DNA of 64,000 nt from Noviherbaspirillum galbum (GTDB lineage: Bacteria; Pseudomonadota; Gammaproteobacteria; Burkholderiales; Burkholderiaceae_D): positions 1 through 64,000 of the forward strand of contig NZ_JAAIVB010000052.1 in assembly GCF_010974945.1 (NCBI RefSeq), in the 5' to 3' direction. The notes beneath the pieces are model-generated. The model worked only from the letters and a program-made list of their open reading frames with translations, had not been told where the DNA came from and searched no databases. This document shows positions 7,923 through 16,149 of this stretch, in pieces. Each line of letters opens with the position of its first letter. Position 1 is the first letter of the stretch. A program made the position numbers and the translations under genes.

Positions 7923-9116
7923 TCAGTTCCTCGCCAGGCAATTGTCGGCGTTCCAGCCATACAGCCATTCCATGGCATCGTAGAACCGCTCCGGCGAGCG
8001 GCCCTTCCATAGGTCGTTGCGCACCAGACGCTCGACGCCGCTCGCGTGGAAGATACGCCCCATCTCCCGCGACGACAGCACGATGCGGGCGGTACGCGCG
8101 ATGCGGGAGCGCTGGTACAGCGCGAAAGCCCGGGTGAAATCGTTGTCGCTCACGCGCAGCGCCTCGCCCAGCGTCACGCCGTCTTCCATCGCCATGCACG
8201 CGCCTTGCGCCATGTATTGCAGCGTCGGATGGGCGGCGTCGCCGAGCAGCGTGGCGCGGCCGAAGCTCCACTGGCCGATCGGATCCCGGTCGGCGGTCGC
8301 CCAGCGCTTCCAGCTTTTCGGCAGGTCGATGAGCTGCCGGGCGCGCGGACAGATGTCCTGGAAATAACTTTGCACTTCTTCGCGGCTGCCTTCAGTGACA
8401 CCCCAGCTTTCCTGGCGGCGGCTATGAAATGTCACCACGACGTTGTACTGCTCGCCGACGCGCAACGGGTAATGCACCAGGTGGCAGTTCGGTCCGACCC
8501 AGATGCTGGCGGCATTCCATTGCAGGTCGGTGGGAAAGTCACTCTTGTCCACCACGGCCCGGTACACCACGTGACCGGACACGCGCGGCGGATCGCCCAC
8601 GTATTGCTGGCGCACGACCGACTTGACGCCATCCGCGCCGATCAGCGCCTGGCCGCGATGCGCGTTGCCATGCTGGTCGAGGACGGTCACGCCCTGCTCG
8701 TCCTGCTCCACGCGCGACACATGCGTCGAGGTCAGGAATTCGACCAGGCCGGTTTCCTGCGCGCCTTCCAGCAACGACCGGTGCACGTCGACGCGATGGA
8801 TGACCGCATAGGGGTTGCCGAAGCGCCGGCGGAATGCCTCTCCGGTGGGAATCCGCCCGACCAGCGTTTCGTCGAGGGCGTCGTGCATCACCATTTCGTC
8901 GGTGTAGACGGCGCGGCCGCGCGCCTTTTCGCCGATGCCCAGCGCGTCGAAGGCATGGAAGGCATTCGGGCCGAGCTGGATGCCGGCGCCGATTTCGCCG
9001 ATTTCCGCCGCCTGCTCCAGTACCTTGACCGCAAAACCGCGGCGCACGAGCGCCAGCGCGGCGGAAAGCCCGCCGATGCCGCCACCGGCGACGATGACAG
9101 GTTGGGATGAATTCAT
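7923..9116 (-). CDS. FAD-dependent monooxygenase, probable 3-hydroxybenzoate 6-hydroxylase
   Basis: A 397-residue group A flavoprotein hydroxylase. It has an N-terminal Rossmann motif (VAGGGIGGLSAALAL), the IGADGVKSVVR segment that contacts NAD(P)H and FAD, and the C-terminal FAD motif GDAAHPTLQYMAQGACMAMEDG. It likely converts 3-hydroxybenzoate to gentisate with NADH and O2 (MhbM/XlnD role). Salicylate is a possible alternative substrate because single-component salicylate hydroxylases are related, but those producing gentisate are usually multicomponent. The ATG at 9116 is the family start; an open frame extends to 9767 inside the dioxygenase gene and is rejected. Confidence 0.88.
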   Translation of the reverse strand: MNSSQPVIVAGGGIGGLSAALALVRRGFAVKVLEQAAEIGEIGAGIQLGPNAFHAFDALGIGEKARGRAVYTDEMVMHDALDETLVGRIPTGEAFRRRFGNPYAVIHRVDVHRSLLEGAQETGLVEFLTSTHVSRVEQDEQGVTVLDQHGNAHRGQALIGADGVKSVVRQQYVGDPPRVSGHVVYRAVVDKSDFPTDLQWNAASIWVGPNCHLVHYPLRVGEQYNVVVTFHSRRQESWGVTEGSREEVQSYFQDICPRARQLIDLPKSWKRWATADRDPIGQWSFGRATLLGDAAHPTLQYMAQGACMAMEDGVTLGEALRVSDNDFTRAFALYQRSRIARTARIVLSSREMGRIFHASGVERLVRNDLWKGRSPERFYDAMEWLYGWNADNCLARN

Positions 9117-9208
9117 GATGGTTTCCTCAAGAAGCGGACATCGTTTTCCGAGGGCCGCATGGTTCTGAACGGGCCCGGCAAGCCGGACCGGGAAATTCGA
9201 CGGGTCTT

Positions 9209-10246
9209 CTATGCCCGCACTTCGTAGACGCCAAGCTTTTTGTGCAGCGGGCTCTCGTCGGCGATGAAGAGGAAGGCGGGCGCATCGGCCGCCTGGTTCT
9301 GCAAGCGGATCGGGGCGTAGCCGGGAGCGCAGCAGGTATCTGCCTCGAACAGCGAAAAGGCGGACCCGTCGATCGTCACGCTGGCCTTGCCTTCGATGAG
9401 ATGAAACACCGTCGCCGGCGAGCGGACCGGCAGATCGAGCGTCTCGCCGGGGCGCAGCATCAGGGCGTGGTAGCCGAGGATGTTCTGGCAGTCGCCGCCC
9501 GTTTCCGGGTTGATGTAGGACACTTGCACGGATTCGGCCGACGGTTCGCTGCGGGCCAGTTCCAGCAGCGCGGCGCGCACGTCTGTCCAGGGGTAGCGCA
9601 GCATGGGATAGCGCTGGCCGCGGCGCGCGAACACCGGCGACGGCACCACACCGCCGCGCTGGTAGGCGCGTTCGCCGCCCGCGCCGGTGACGTCCTGGGC
9701 GCTGCCCTCGGTCACATAGGACGCTTCCATGTAGTACACCAGCGGCAGGTCGAGCACGTCCAGCCACACGACCGGCTCGCTGCCGTCATGACCGTGTTCA
9801 TGCCACAACCCGGTCGGCGTCAGGATCAGGTCGCCGCGCTGCATCGGGCACTTCTCGCCATCGATCGTGGTGTAGGCGCCCTCGCCTTCGACGATCATTC
9901 TCACTGCATTAGGCGTGTGGCGATGCGATGGCGCGACTTCGCCGGGGAGGAGCAGCTGCATTCCCAGGTAGATGGCGCTGCTCGCCTGCATTTTTTCGAG
10001 GCCGTGGCCCGGATTGGCCAGCACCAGGACGCGGCGTTCCGCCTTCTCGATCGGGGTCAGTTCGCCGGCCTGCAGCAGCAATGGGCGCAGCGCCGCATAT
10101 TTCCAGCAGGCGGGACGGGTCCGCGGCTGCGGCTTTCCGGGAGGCAGAACGGTCCGCAGGCTCGGCCATAGCGGCACCAGGTTCTGTTCGGCGAGCGCCG
10201 CGCGGTATTCAAAGGGAAGGTCGTCGAGTCGGCCGAGGTCATGCAT
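9209..10246 (-). CDS. Gentisate 1,2-dioxygenase (bicupin)
   Basis: A 345-residue double-cupin enzyme, the expected length. The first cupin has the metal-binding SHRHTPNAVRMIVEGEGAYT motif and the downstream GLWHEHGHDGSEPVVWLD histidines; the second cupin is more divergent (DLPVRSPATVFHLIEGKA). It opens the ring of gentisate to maleylpyruvate using Fe(II) and O2 in the cytoplasm. It is the first gene of a five-gene operon (dioxygenase, monooxygenase, isomerase, hydrolase, transporter) and is divergent from a LysR regulator. The ATG at 10246 follows a GGAGAC site. Confidence 0.93.
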   Translation of the reverse strand: MHDLGRLDDLPFEYRAALAEQNLVPLWPSLRTVLPPGKPQPRTRPACWKYAALRPLLLQAGELTPIEKAERRVLVLANPGHGLEKMQASSAIYLGMQLLLPGEVAPSHRHTPNAVRMIVEGEGAYTTIDGEKCPMQRGDLILTPTGLWHEHGHDGSEPVVWLDVLDLPLVYYMEASYVTEGSAQDVTGAGGERAYQRGGVVPSPVFARRGQRYPMLRYPWTDVRAALLELARSEPSAESVQVSYINPETGGDCQNILGYHALMLRPGETLDLPVRSPATVFHLIEGKASVTIDGSAFSLFEADTCCAPGYAPIRLQNQAADAPAFLFIADESPLHKKLGVYEVRA

Positions 10247-10392
10247 GTTCGTCTCCTGTGGCAATGCGGTGGCGCACCATGCTTGCCTTGCAGAAAACCT
10301 GATCCGGGTTAAGGCATTAAATTGCATGTGCTGGTAGGCGAACTGTATTCCGGCCTCGACATTCGGTCTATCCAATGCTATTAATGCTTTTC

Positions 10393-10407
10393 ATTCGAAA
10401 TTCGAAT
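10393..10407. promoter_or_regulatory. LysR-type box, predicted operator of the gentisate cluster
   Basis: The interrupted palindrome ATTCGAAATTCGAAT contains the T-N11-A core (T10394, A10406) used by LysR regulators. It lies 12 bases before the LysR start codon and about 150 bases upstream of the divergent dioxygenase gene, where an autoregulatory site would be expected. Confidence 0.5.
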
Positions 10408-10418
10408 AGAGGAAACCG

Positions 10419-11324
10419 ATGCAATCCCCTGACCTGCGCCTGCTGCAGGTATTCGACGAAATCTACAAGACCCGCAGCGTTACAAGGGCGGCCGACTCGC
10501 TCGGAATCGGCCAGCCGGCGGTCAGCATTGCGCTGGCGAAATTGCGGGAGCATTTCGGCGATCCGCTATTTGTACGCATCGCCAACCAGATGGAGCCGAC
10601 ACCGCTGGCCCGGGAGCTTGAACAACCGGTGCGCATCGCGCTCAGCGCAACGGAGCGGGTGTATGGGCATCGCGCCGTTTTCGACCCGGCACGCTCGGAA
10701 CGCCGTTTCTGCATCAGCATGACCGATATCAGCCAATTGGTGCTGTTGCCGAAGCTGTGGGCGTATTTCCGCCAGGCGGCGCCAGGCGTGCACATCGATA
10801 TCGTGCCGCTGTCGGAAGACACGCCGGCCATGCTCGAATCCGGGGAGGCCGACCTGGCGCTCGGGTTCATGCCGCAACTGGAAGCGGGGTTTTATCAGCA
10901 GTCGCTGTTCCGGCAGCGCTATGTCTGCATGGCCAGCACCGACCATCCGCGCATCAAGGCGACGCTATCGCTGAAGGAGTTTGAATCGGAGGAGCACGCG
11001 GTGGTGACCTCGTCCGGGACGGGGCACCTCATCCTCGACAAGGAAATCGCCCGGCAAGGCATTACCCGCCGCATTGCGCTGCGGGTTCCGAACTTCCTTG
11101 GCATTGCATTCGTGATCGAGCAGACCGACATGCTCGTGACCATCCCGGAGCGGCTGGCCGAGGTGCTGGCAGGGAGAGGCAGGTTCCGTACCTATCCCGT
11201 GCCGTTCGAACTGGCGGACTATGCGGTCAAGCAGCACTGGCACGAGCGTTATCATCACGACCCTGGAAACCAGTGGCTGAGAAAATCGATTTCAACGCTC
11301 TTGTCCGCTTCGGGAACAAGTTGA
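10419..11324 (+). CDS. LysR-family transcriptional regulator of the 3-hydroxybenzoate/gentisate operon
   Basis: A 301-residue regulator with an N-terminal winged helix (LRLLQVFDEIYKTRSVTRAA, then DSLGIGQPAVSIALAKLREH and FGDPLFVRI) and a periplasmic-binding-like effector domain. It resembles the NodD/NahR branch by its PDLRLLQVFDEI start. It is divergent from the gentisate 1,2-dioxygenase gene and probably activates the operon in response to 3-hydroxybenzoate or gentisate (MhbR-like role; effector inferred). A GAGGAAA site precedes the ATG. The gene converges with the binding-protein gene, with only 28 bases between their stops. Confidence 0.9.
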   Translation: MQSPDLRLLQVFDEIYKTRSVTRAADSLGIGQPAVSIALAKLREHFGDPLFVRIANQMEPTPLARELEQPVRIALSATERVYGHRAVFDPARSERRFCISMTDISQLVLLPKLWAYFRQAAPGVHIDIVPLSEDTPAMLESGEADLALGFMPQLEAGFYQQSLFRQRYVCMASTDHPRIKATLSLKEFESEEHAVVTSSGTGHLILDKEIARQGITRRIALRVPNFLGIAFVIEQTDMLVTIPERLAEVLAGRGRFRTYPVPFELADYAVKQHWHERYHHDPGNQWLRKSISTLLSASGTS

Positions 11325-11352
11325 CGAGGGAAACTCCTGGAATGGGTGTCGC

Positions 11353-12498
11353 TTATCTCACCACCGCGATCTGGCTCCGCTTTCCCTTGTTGAAGGTGAA
11401 CAGGGTCAGGGTGCCATCCTTGATGTCTCCCTTGGCATCGAAGGCAATCTTGCCGATCACACCGTTGTAGTTGATCCGTGCCAGCTCGGGCAGGTATTTC
11501 GCCGGGTCGGCGGAACCTGCCTTCTTCATGGCTTCGACGAGCACCATGACGGCGTCGTAGGTGTACGGCGCGTAGAGCTGCACGTCGGCGTTGAACTTCT
11601 TCTTGTATGCGGCCTTGAAAGCATCCATGCCCTTCTTCTGCGCCTCTTCCACGCCGCCGGCCTCGGCACAGACCACCTGGCCATCGCCCAGAGCGTCTCC
11701 GGCCAGGTTGGCCATCATTTCAGTGCAGATGCCATCGCCGCCCACGAACTTGGCGTTGATGCCCAATGTCTTCATCTGGCGCAGCATCGGGCCAGCCACC
11801 GCATCCATGCCGCCGAAGAAAATGGTGTCCGGTTTTTTCGCCTTGATGGCGGTCAGGATGGCGTTGAAGTCGGTGGCCTTGTCATTGGTGTACTGCTGGG
11901 CCACGATCTCCACGTTCTTGGCCTTGGCGCTTTTCATGAACTCCTGGGCCAGGCCCTGTCCGTATGCCGTGCGGTCATCGATGACCGCCAGCTTGCGGGT
12001 ACCGAGCTTGTCAGCGGCATAGCGGCCCAGGGTGCCGCCGAGCTGGCCGTCGTTGGCCACCACGCGGAAGGCGGTCTTGAAGCCTTGCTGGGTGTATTTC
12101 GGGTTGGTCGCGGACGGCGAGATCTGGGGGATGCCGGCGTCGGCGTAGATCTTGGAAGCGGGAATGGTGGTGCCCGAATTCATGTGGCCGACCACGCCAT
12201 TGACCTTGGAGTCGACCAGCTTCTGCGCGGCGGCGGTGCCCTGCTTCGGATCGGCGGCGTCGTCTTCAGCCAGCAGTTCGAACTTGACCTTCTTGCCGCC
12301 GATGGTCACGCCCTTGGCGTTGAGTTCGTCGATGGCCATGCGCGCGCCGTTTTCGTTATCTTTCCCCAAGTGAGCGATGGCGCCGGAGATCGGGCCGACG
12401 TGGCCGATCTTGACGACCTGTTCCTGTGCCGACGCTGCACCCGCGAATGCCAATGCCAGCGCGCCTGCCAGCGGAATCATTTTTGCCGTGAACTGCAT
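11353..12498 (-). CDS. Branched-chain amino acid-type ABC transporter substrate-binding protein (LivJ/LivK-like)
   Basis: A 381-residue periplasmic binding protein with a cleavable signal peptide (MQFTAKMIPLAGALALAFAG, cleavage after ASA at about residue 23). The mature part begins with VVKIGHVGPISGAIAHLGKD, the standard Peripla_BP_6 opening, and keeps the HMNSGTTIPASKIYADAGIP ligand-loop region of true Leu/Ile/Val binders. No permease or ATPase gene is adjacent, so it probably serves a Liv cassette elsewhere. An AGGAG site precedes the ATG. Confidence 0.92.
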   Translation of the reverse strand: MQFTAKMIPLAGALALAFAGAASAQEQVVKIGHVGPISGAIAHLGKDNENGARMAIDELNAKGVTIGGKKVKFELLAEDDAADPKQGTAAAQKLVDSKVNGVVGHMNSGTTIPASKIYADAGIPQISPSATNPKYTQQGFKTAFRVVANDGQLGGTLGRYAADKLGTRKLAVIDDRTAYGQGLAQEFMKSAKAKNVEIVAQQYTNDKATDFNAILTAIKAKKPDTIFFGGMDAVAGPMLRQMKTLGINAKFVGGDGICTEMMANLAGDALGDGQVVCAEAGGVEEAQKKGMDAFKAAYKKKFNADVQLYAPYTYDAVMVLVEAMKKAGSADPAKYLPELARINYNGVIGKIAFDAKGDIKDGTLTLFTFNKGKRSQIAVVR

Positions 12499-12531
12499 AT
12501 GAAAACTCCTGAAAATGAAAATGAATGACAT

Positions 12532-12548
12532 GCAGGCTTTTTGCCTGC
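12532..12548 (-). promoter_or_regulatory. 5' leader stem-loop upstream of the LivK-like gene
   Basis: GCAGGC-TTTTT-GCCTGC forms a stem of six base pairs, extendable with one bulge to CATG on both sides. It lies about 34 bases before the binding-protein ATG on the minus strand. It may stabilise or attenuate the mRNA; the downstream region has no T-run in the direction of transcription that would make it a clear terminator. Confidence 0.3.
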
Positions 12549-12745
12549 CATGCATCTGATGAAATTGCATTGAATGACGGAAGCGGCCCCACGCCGCTAT
12601 CGCCATTGGTGTCGTCCCGGTGGGTTTCGACGGTATCTAGACAGGTTCGAATCAGATAACAGCGTCCAGCCGTTGATGTCTCGCGACGGCCAGCACGCTT
12701 GATACCGCGTACGCACCGCGCGACGCGAGCCTGTCCACGCCAGGC

Positions 12746-13258
12746 CTACTTTTTCATTGCACCGCTCTTTTTCTGGCTCTGGGCGCTGCTGGCTGAGGAC
12801 AGTCCGTCCACCAGTTTGCCCAGGATAAGTTCCAGAGCGTTCCGCTCCGGTGCCGAGAGCACGGCAAGCATCTCCTGTTCCATGGCGTGGCCTATCTTGT
12901 CGCTCGCGATCCGCACCCGCGTTCCGGACGCCGTCGGCCAGAGCTGATAATGCCGCGCATCGTCGGGGTGGATGGTCCGGCGCACGAGCTTCTTCTCGAT
13001 CAGCTCGGCCATCATCTTCGACAACAGGGTCTTTTCAATCAAGGTCAGGTCCCGCACTTCACTTGCCGTACGTCCGGGCAGATCACAGATTGCACGCAGC
13101 ACGCGCAGCAGACGCACATCAAGCCCGAATTCCTGGCGATAGATCAGGTTGGCGCGGCGGTTCATTTCGGTCTTCAGCAGATCCAGCTTGAACGTCAGGT
13201 AAGACGTGAAGTCGGCCGGTTTTTGCGGTGAAGGAGACAGTGGCGGCGTTACAGACAT
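12746..13258 (-). CDS. MarR-family transcriptional regulator
   Basis: A 170-residue protein starting MSVTPPL at 13258. The central winged helix is recognisable: LLRVLRAICDLPGRTASEVR, then DLTLIEKTLLSKMMAELIEK followed by KLVRRTIHPDDARHYQLWPT, the wing with the conserved D-x-R. The flanking helices would form the dimer interface. The C-terminus is a Ser/Lys-rich tail. It is divergent from the M20 amidohydrolase/MHS transporter operon, which it probably represses; a candidate operator lies between them. An earlier in-frame start at 13687 would overlap the divergent gene and is not supported. Confidence 0.88.
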   Translation of the reverse strand: MSVTPPLSPSPQKPADFTSYLTFKLDLLKTEMNRRANLIYRQEFGLDVRLLRVLRAICDLPGRTASEVRDLTLIEKTLLSKMMAELIEKKLVRRTIHPDDARHYQLWPTASGTRVRIASDKIGHAMEQEMLAVLSAPERNALELILGKLVDGLSSASSAQSQKKSGAMKK

Positions 13259-13361
13259 GTTGAGGGTCTTTCGTCTTGAAAGCCGGTTTCCTTCTGCAAG
13301 GAATGGCTTTCCCATTATACCGGCAGCCTGCCAGTCGCCCGCCGGCAATACTGGAATTTTA

Positions 13362-13376
13362 GTTGAAGTTTTCAAC
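13362..13376. promoter_or_regulatory. Inverted repeat, candidate MarR operator
   Basis: GTTGAA-GTT-TTCAAC lies in the 184-base gap between the divergent MarR and amidohydrolase genes. Its TTG...CAA ends resemble many MarR-family operators. The position about 65 bases before the amidohydrolase ATG would overlap a promoter. The link to this MarR protein is inference. Confidence 0.4.
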
Positions 13377-13442
13377 AGTTGGGTTATTCTACCAAAAACT
13401 TCCAATGCGCGGATACGCGTGCTTGACCAAGCGAGGAGACAA

Positions 13443-14621
13443 ATGCTGGGCGACAAAGAAATGGCGGCCTTGGCCGATGACATGCGTGCGTGGCGGCGGG
13501 ACATCCATCGCCATCCCGAGCTTGGCTTTGCCGAGCACCGCACGGCAATGGTAGTTGCCGGGCTTCTCAGAGAGTGGGACATTTCGGTGCAAACCGATTT
13601 CGCCGGAACGGGCGTGGTAGGCACCATCCGCGGTACCTTGCCGGCCGACGGCAGGCAGGCGCTTGCCATTGGCTTGCGCGCCGACATGGATGCCTTGCCG
13701 ATGATGGAGCAGGGGTCGGTACCCTACAAATCCGTCACCGACGGGGTTTTCCATGGATGCGGCCATGACGGCCATACGGCGATCCTGCTTGGCGTCGCAA
13801 AGCACCTGTCGATGAATCGACGGTTTCACGGCACCGTCCACCTGATCTTCCAGCCGGCCGAAGAAACGCTGCGAGGCGGATCCGAAATGATTCGCGCCGG
13901 TTTGTTCGAGCACTACCCCTGCGACGAGATCTATGCGCTGCACAACAGCAATGCGGTTCCCTCGGGAAAGGTCGGCGTTCGTGCCGGCGCCATCCTGTCG
14001 GCCAGCGATCTCTTTCGAATCCGAATCGAAGGGACGGGCAGCCACGCCGCGATGCCGCACAAGGCAGTCGATCCGATCCTGGTCGGAACCTCGCTGGTGC
14101 AGTCGATCCAGAGCATCGTCAGCAGGAACGTCGATCCGACGGAAGCCGCGGTAGTCAGTGTTTGCCGCTTCCTGGCCGGGACGGCAATCAATGTGATCCC
14201 CGATTCCGCGGTGCTTGAAGGTACGGTCAGGACGTTCTCGTGCGCCACCCAGGCACTCGTCCTGGAACGCTTGAACACCTTGTGCGACGGGGCGTCCCGC
14301 AGCTTTGGCTGCTGCGTGGTCTTCGAGCATCTGCAGACCTCGCCACCCACGGTCAACGCGCCCTTCCAGACGGACGTCGTTCGCCGGGCGGCGGAATCGG
14401 TGCTGGGGAGGGATAACGTCATCGTCAACGTCGCGCCGTTGATGGCATCCGAAGATTTCGCATTCATGCTGGAACAATGTCCGGGCTCTTACTTCTTCCT
14501 CGGACACGATGGCTTGACCTGCCACCACCCCGAATTTGATTTCGATGACAGCAGCCTGCCGCTCGGCGCAAGCGTGTTCATTGAAGTCATCAAGCAGCGC
14601 CTCGGTGAAACAGGCGCATGA
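13443..14621 (+). CDS. M20-family amidohydrolase (hippurate hydrolase/N-acyl-amino-acid hydrolase type)
   Basis: A 392-residue metallo-amidohydrolase. The visible signatures are the N-terminal MRAWRRDIHRHPELGFAEHR, the metal-ligand motifs GLRADMDALPM, FHGCGHDGHTAILLG and FQPAEETLRGGSEMI, and the dimerisation domain starting GTGSHAAMPHKAVDPILVG. It hydrolyses the amide bond of an N-acylated amino acid or a related amide; the exact substrate is unknown. The ATG at 13443 has GAGGAGAC just upstream; the longer frame from 13206 runs into the divergent MarR gene. It is followed 15 bases later by an MHS transporter that may import its substrate. Confidence 0.9.
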   Translation: MLGDKEMAALADDMRAWRRDIHRHPELGFAEHRTAMVVAGLLREWDISVQTDFAGTGVVGTIRGTLPADGRQALAIGLRADMDALPMMEQGSVPYKSVTDGVFHGCGHDGHTAILLGVAKHLSMNRRFHGTVHLIFQPAEETLRGGSEMIRAGLFEHYPCDEIYALHNSNAVPSGKVGVRAGAILSASDLFRIRIEGTGSHAAMPHKAVDPILVGTSLVQSIQSIVSRNVDPTEAAVVSVCRFLAGTAINVIPDSAVLEGTVRTFSCATQALVLERLNTLCDGASRSFGCCVVFEHLQTSPPTVNAPFQTDVVRRAAESVLGRDNVIVNVAPLMASEDFAFMLEQCPGSYFFLGHDGLTCHHPEFDFDDSSLPLGASVFIEVIKQRLGETGA

Positions 14622-14636
14622 AAACGAGAGGAGACA

Positions 14637-15953
14637 ATGATGCAAATTACGGAAAACAAACCATCTACCGCGATGGTAAGGCGCGTGGTCGTGGCTTCGG
14701 TGCTTGGCAATGCCTTTGAGTGGTTCGACTTCGCCATTTACGGATTGTTTGCGGTGACGATCGCCAAACTCTATTTCCCCGCCGGCGACGAAGCGGCCTC
14801 GCTGCTGCTCACGCTTGCCACGTTTGGCGTCGGATTTGCGGCCAGGCCGATCGGCGGCATCTTCCTTGGCATCTACGGCGACCGCGTCGGGCGCAAGCAA
14901 GCCCTGTCGCTCACCATCGCCTTGATGGCGACAGGTACCGCAATGATCGGATTGCTGCCAACCTACGCCGCGATCGGCATTGCAGCCCCGGTGCTCATGG
15001 TATTGGCCCGGCTTTTGCAGGGACTGTCCTGCGGCGGAGAGTTCAGCGGCGCCACGACGATGCTGGCCGAATTCTCGCCGCGCCATCTGCGTGGCTTCTT
15101 CGGAAGCTTCCAGATGTGTTCGCAGGCGCTCGCCTTTTCCGTCGGCGCGTTTGTCGCCTACCTCCTGTCCGTCAACTTGTCCCCGGCCGATCTCGAGTCC
15201 TGGGGCTGGCGACTGCCTTTCCTGTTCGGCATTCTGATCGGCCCGGTCGGCTGGCTGATCCGGTCCTCGGTTGACGAGTCGCCCGAATTCGCCGCCTACG
15301 CCAGATCCGCCCGTCCGGCGACGAACACCCCTGTCCGGGACGTCTTCCGCAACCATCCGCGGGCACTCCTGTCCGGCTTTTGCGTCGTCGTCGTCGGCAC
15401 GGTGTCGGCCTATGTCTTCATCTTCTTCCTGCCAATCTTCGCGAAGAAGCAGTTCGGCCTTGCACCGTCGGATGTCAATCTCAGCACATTCGCAAGTACC
15501 GCCGTCCTGCTCCTGCTTTGCCCGCTTGCCGGCTACCTGTCGGATCGTTTCGGGCGCCGTTCCGTGATCTTGCCGGGCATGCTGTGCTACGCGATCGCAA
15601 CGTTCTTCCTGTTCCAGCAATTCGTCGAGAACCCATCGTTCAGTTCCCTGCTCGCGGCGCAGGTTGGCGCGGCCGTGTTCATGAGCTTCTTCTGGGGACC
15701 CTCGCCCATCATCTTGACGGAGATGTTTCCGGTCGGGGTGCGTTCGACCGGCGCGGCCATCGCTTACAACGTCGCCGTCCTGATTTTCGGCGGACTCGCG
15801 CCGGCCATCAACGCTTGGCTCGTGCAAAAGTCAGGCAGTAATCTGGCACCCGTCTTTTATGTGGAAGCAAGCGTGCTGATAGGGCTGGTCGGCGCGTTCG
15901 CCCTGCCGCAGGCATCAAGGGCAGCGCCGGGGACGGTGGCAGCAAGCGCCTGA
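14637..15953 (+). CDS. MFS transporter, metabolite:H+ symporter (MHS) family
   Basis: A 438-residue 12-helix carrier. It has the MHS hallmarks GNAFEWFDFAIYGLF in helix 1, GFAARPIGGIFLGIYGDRVG with GRK in loop 2-3, and LLQGLSCGGEFSGATTMLAE in helix 4. Relatives such as ProP, ShiA and citrate carriers take up organic acids or zwitterions with protons. It is cotranscribed with the M20 amidohydrolase (15-base gap), so its cargo is probably an acylated amino acid or a product of that enzyme. Two ATGs in tandem (14637, 14640) follow GAGGAGAC. Confidence 0.9.
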   Translation: MMQITENKPSTAMVRRVVVASVLGNAFEWFDFAIYGLFAVTIAKLYFPAGDEAASLLLTLATFGVGFAARPIGGIFLGIYGDRVGRKQALSLTIALMATGTAMIGLLPTYAAIGIAAPVLMVLARLLQGLSCGGEFSGATTMLAEFSPRHLRGFFGSFQMCSQALAFSVGAFVAYLLSVNLSPADLESWGWRLPFLFGILIGPVGWLIRSSVDESPEFAAYARSARPATNTPVRDVFRNHPRALLSGFCVVVVGTVSAYVFIFFLPIFAKKQFGLAPSDVNLSTFASTAVLLLLCPLAGYLSDRFGRRSVILPGMLCYAIATFFLFQQFVENPSFSSLLAAQVGAAVFMSFFWGPSPIILTEMFPVGVRSTGAAIAYNVAVLIFGGLAPAINAWLVQKSGSNLAPVFYVEASVLIGLVGAFALPQASRAAPGTVAASA

Positions 15954-15961
15954 TCCTTGCG

Positions 15962-16006
15962 GACGGCCATGCATCCATGCCGATTCGGCTGCGATGCATG
16001 GCCGTC
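15962..16006. terminator. Hairpin between convergent genes, predicted bidirectional terminator
   Basis: A perfect 14-base inverted repeat (GACGGCCATGCATC at 15962-15975 and its complement at 15993-16006) encloses a second small palindrome, GCCGATTCGGC. It sits between the MHS transporter on the plus strand and an SDR gene on the minus strand. No T-run follows, so the terminator role is inferred from position and stem strength. Confidence 0.5.
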
Positions 16007-16149
16007 ATGCGCATGATTGCTGCCACAGCGAATGTTCGTCGGCTGGCTGGCGCGAGATCGAGGCTAAGCTGTTTCGAATCGTCTTTGAAGTCCGGCAAGA
16101 ACCTGATGTGGATGCGGCGGCTGGCGGATCCTCCCGCCAGCTTGCCTTT

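Noticed and set aside
13389-15827. 812-codon open frame on the minus strand
   Set aside because: It is opposite the M20 amidohydrolase and MHS transporter genes; its low-complexity, Arg/Asp/Gln-rich translation is typical of a shadow frame.
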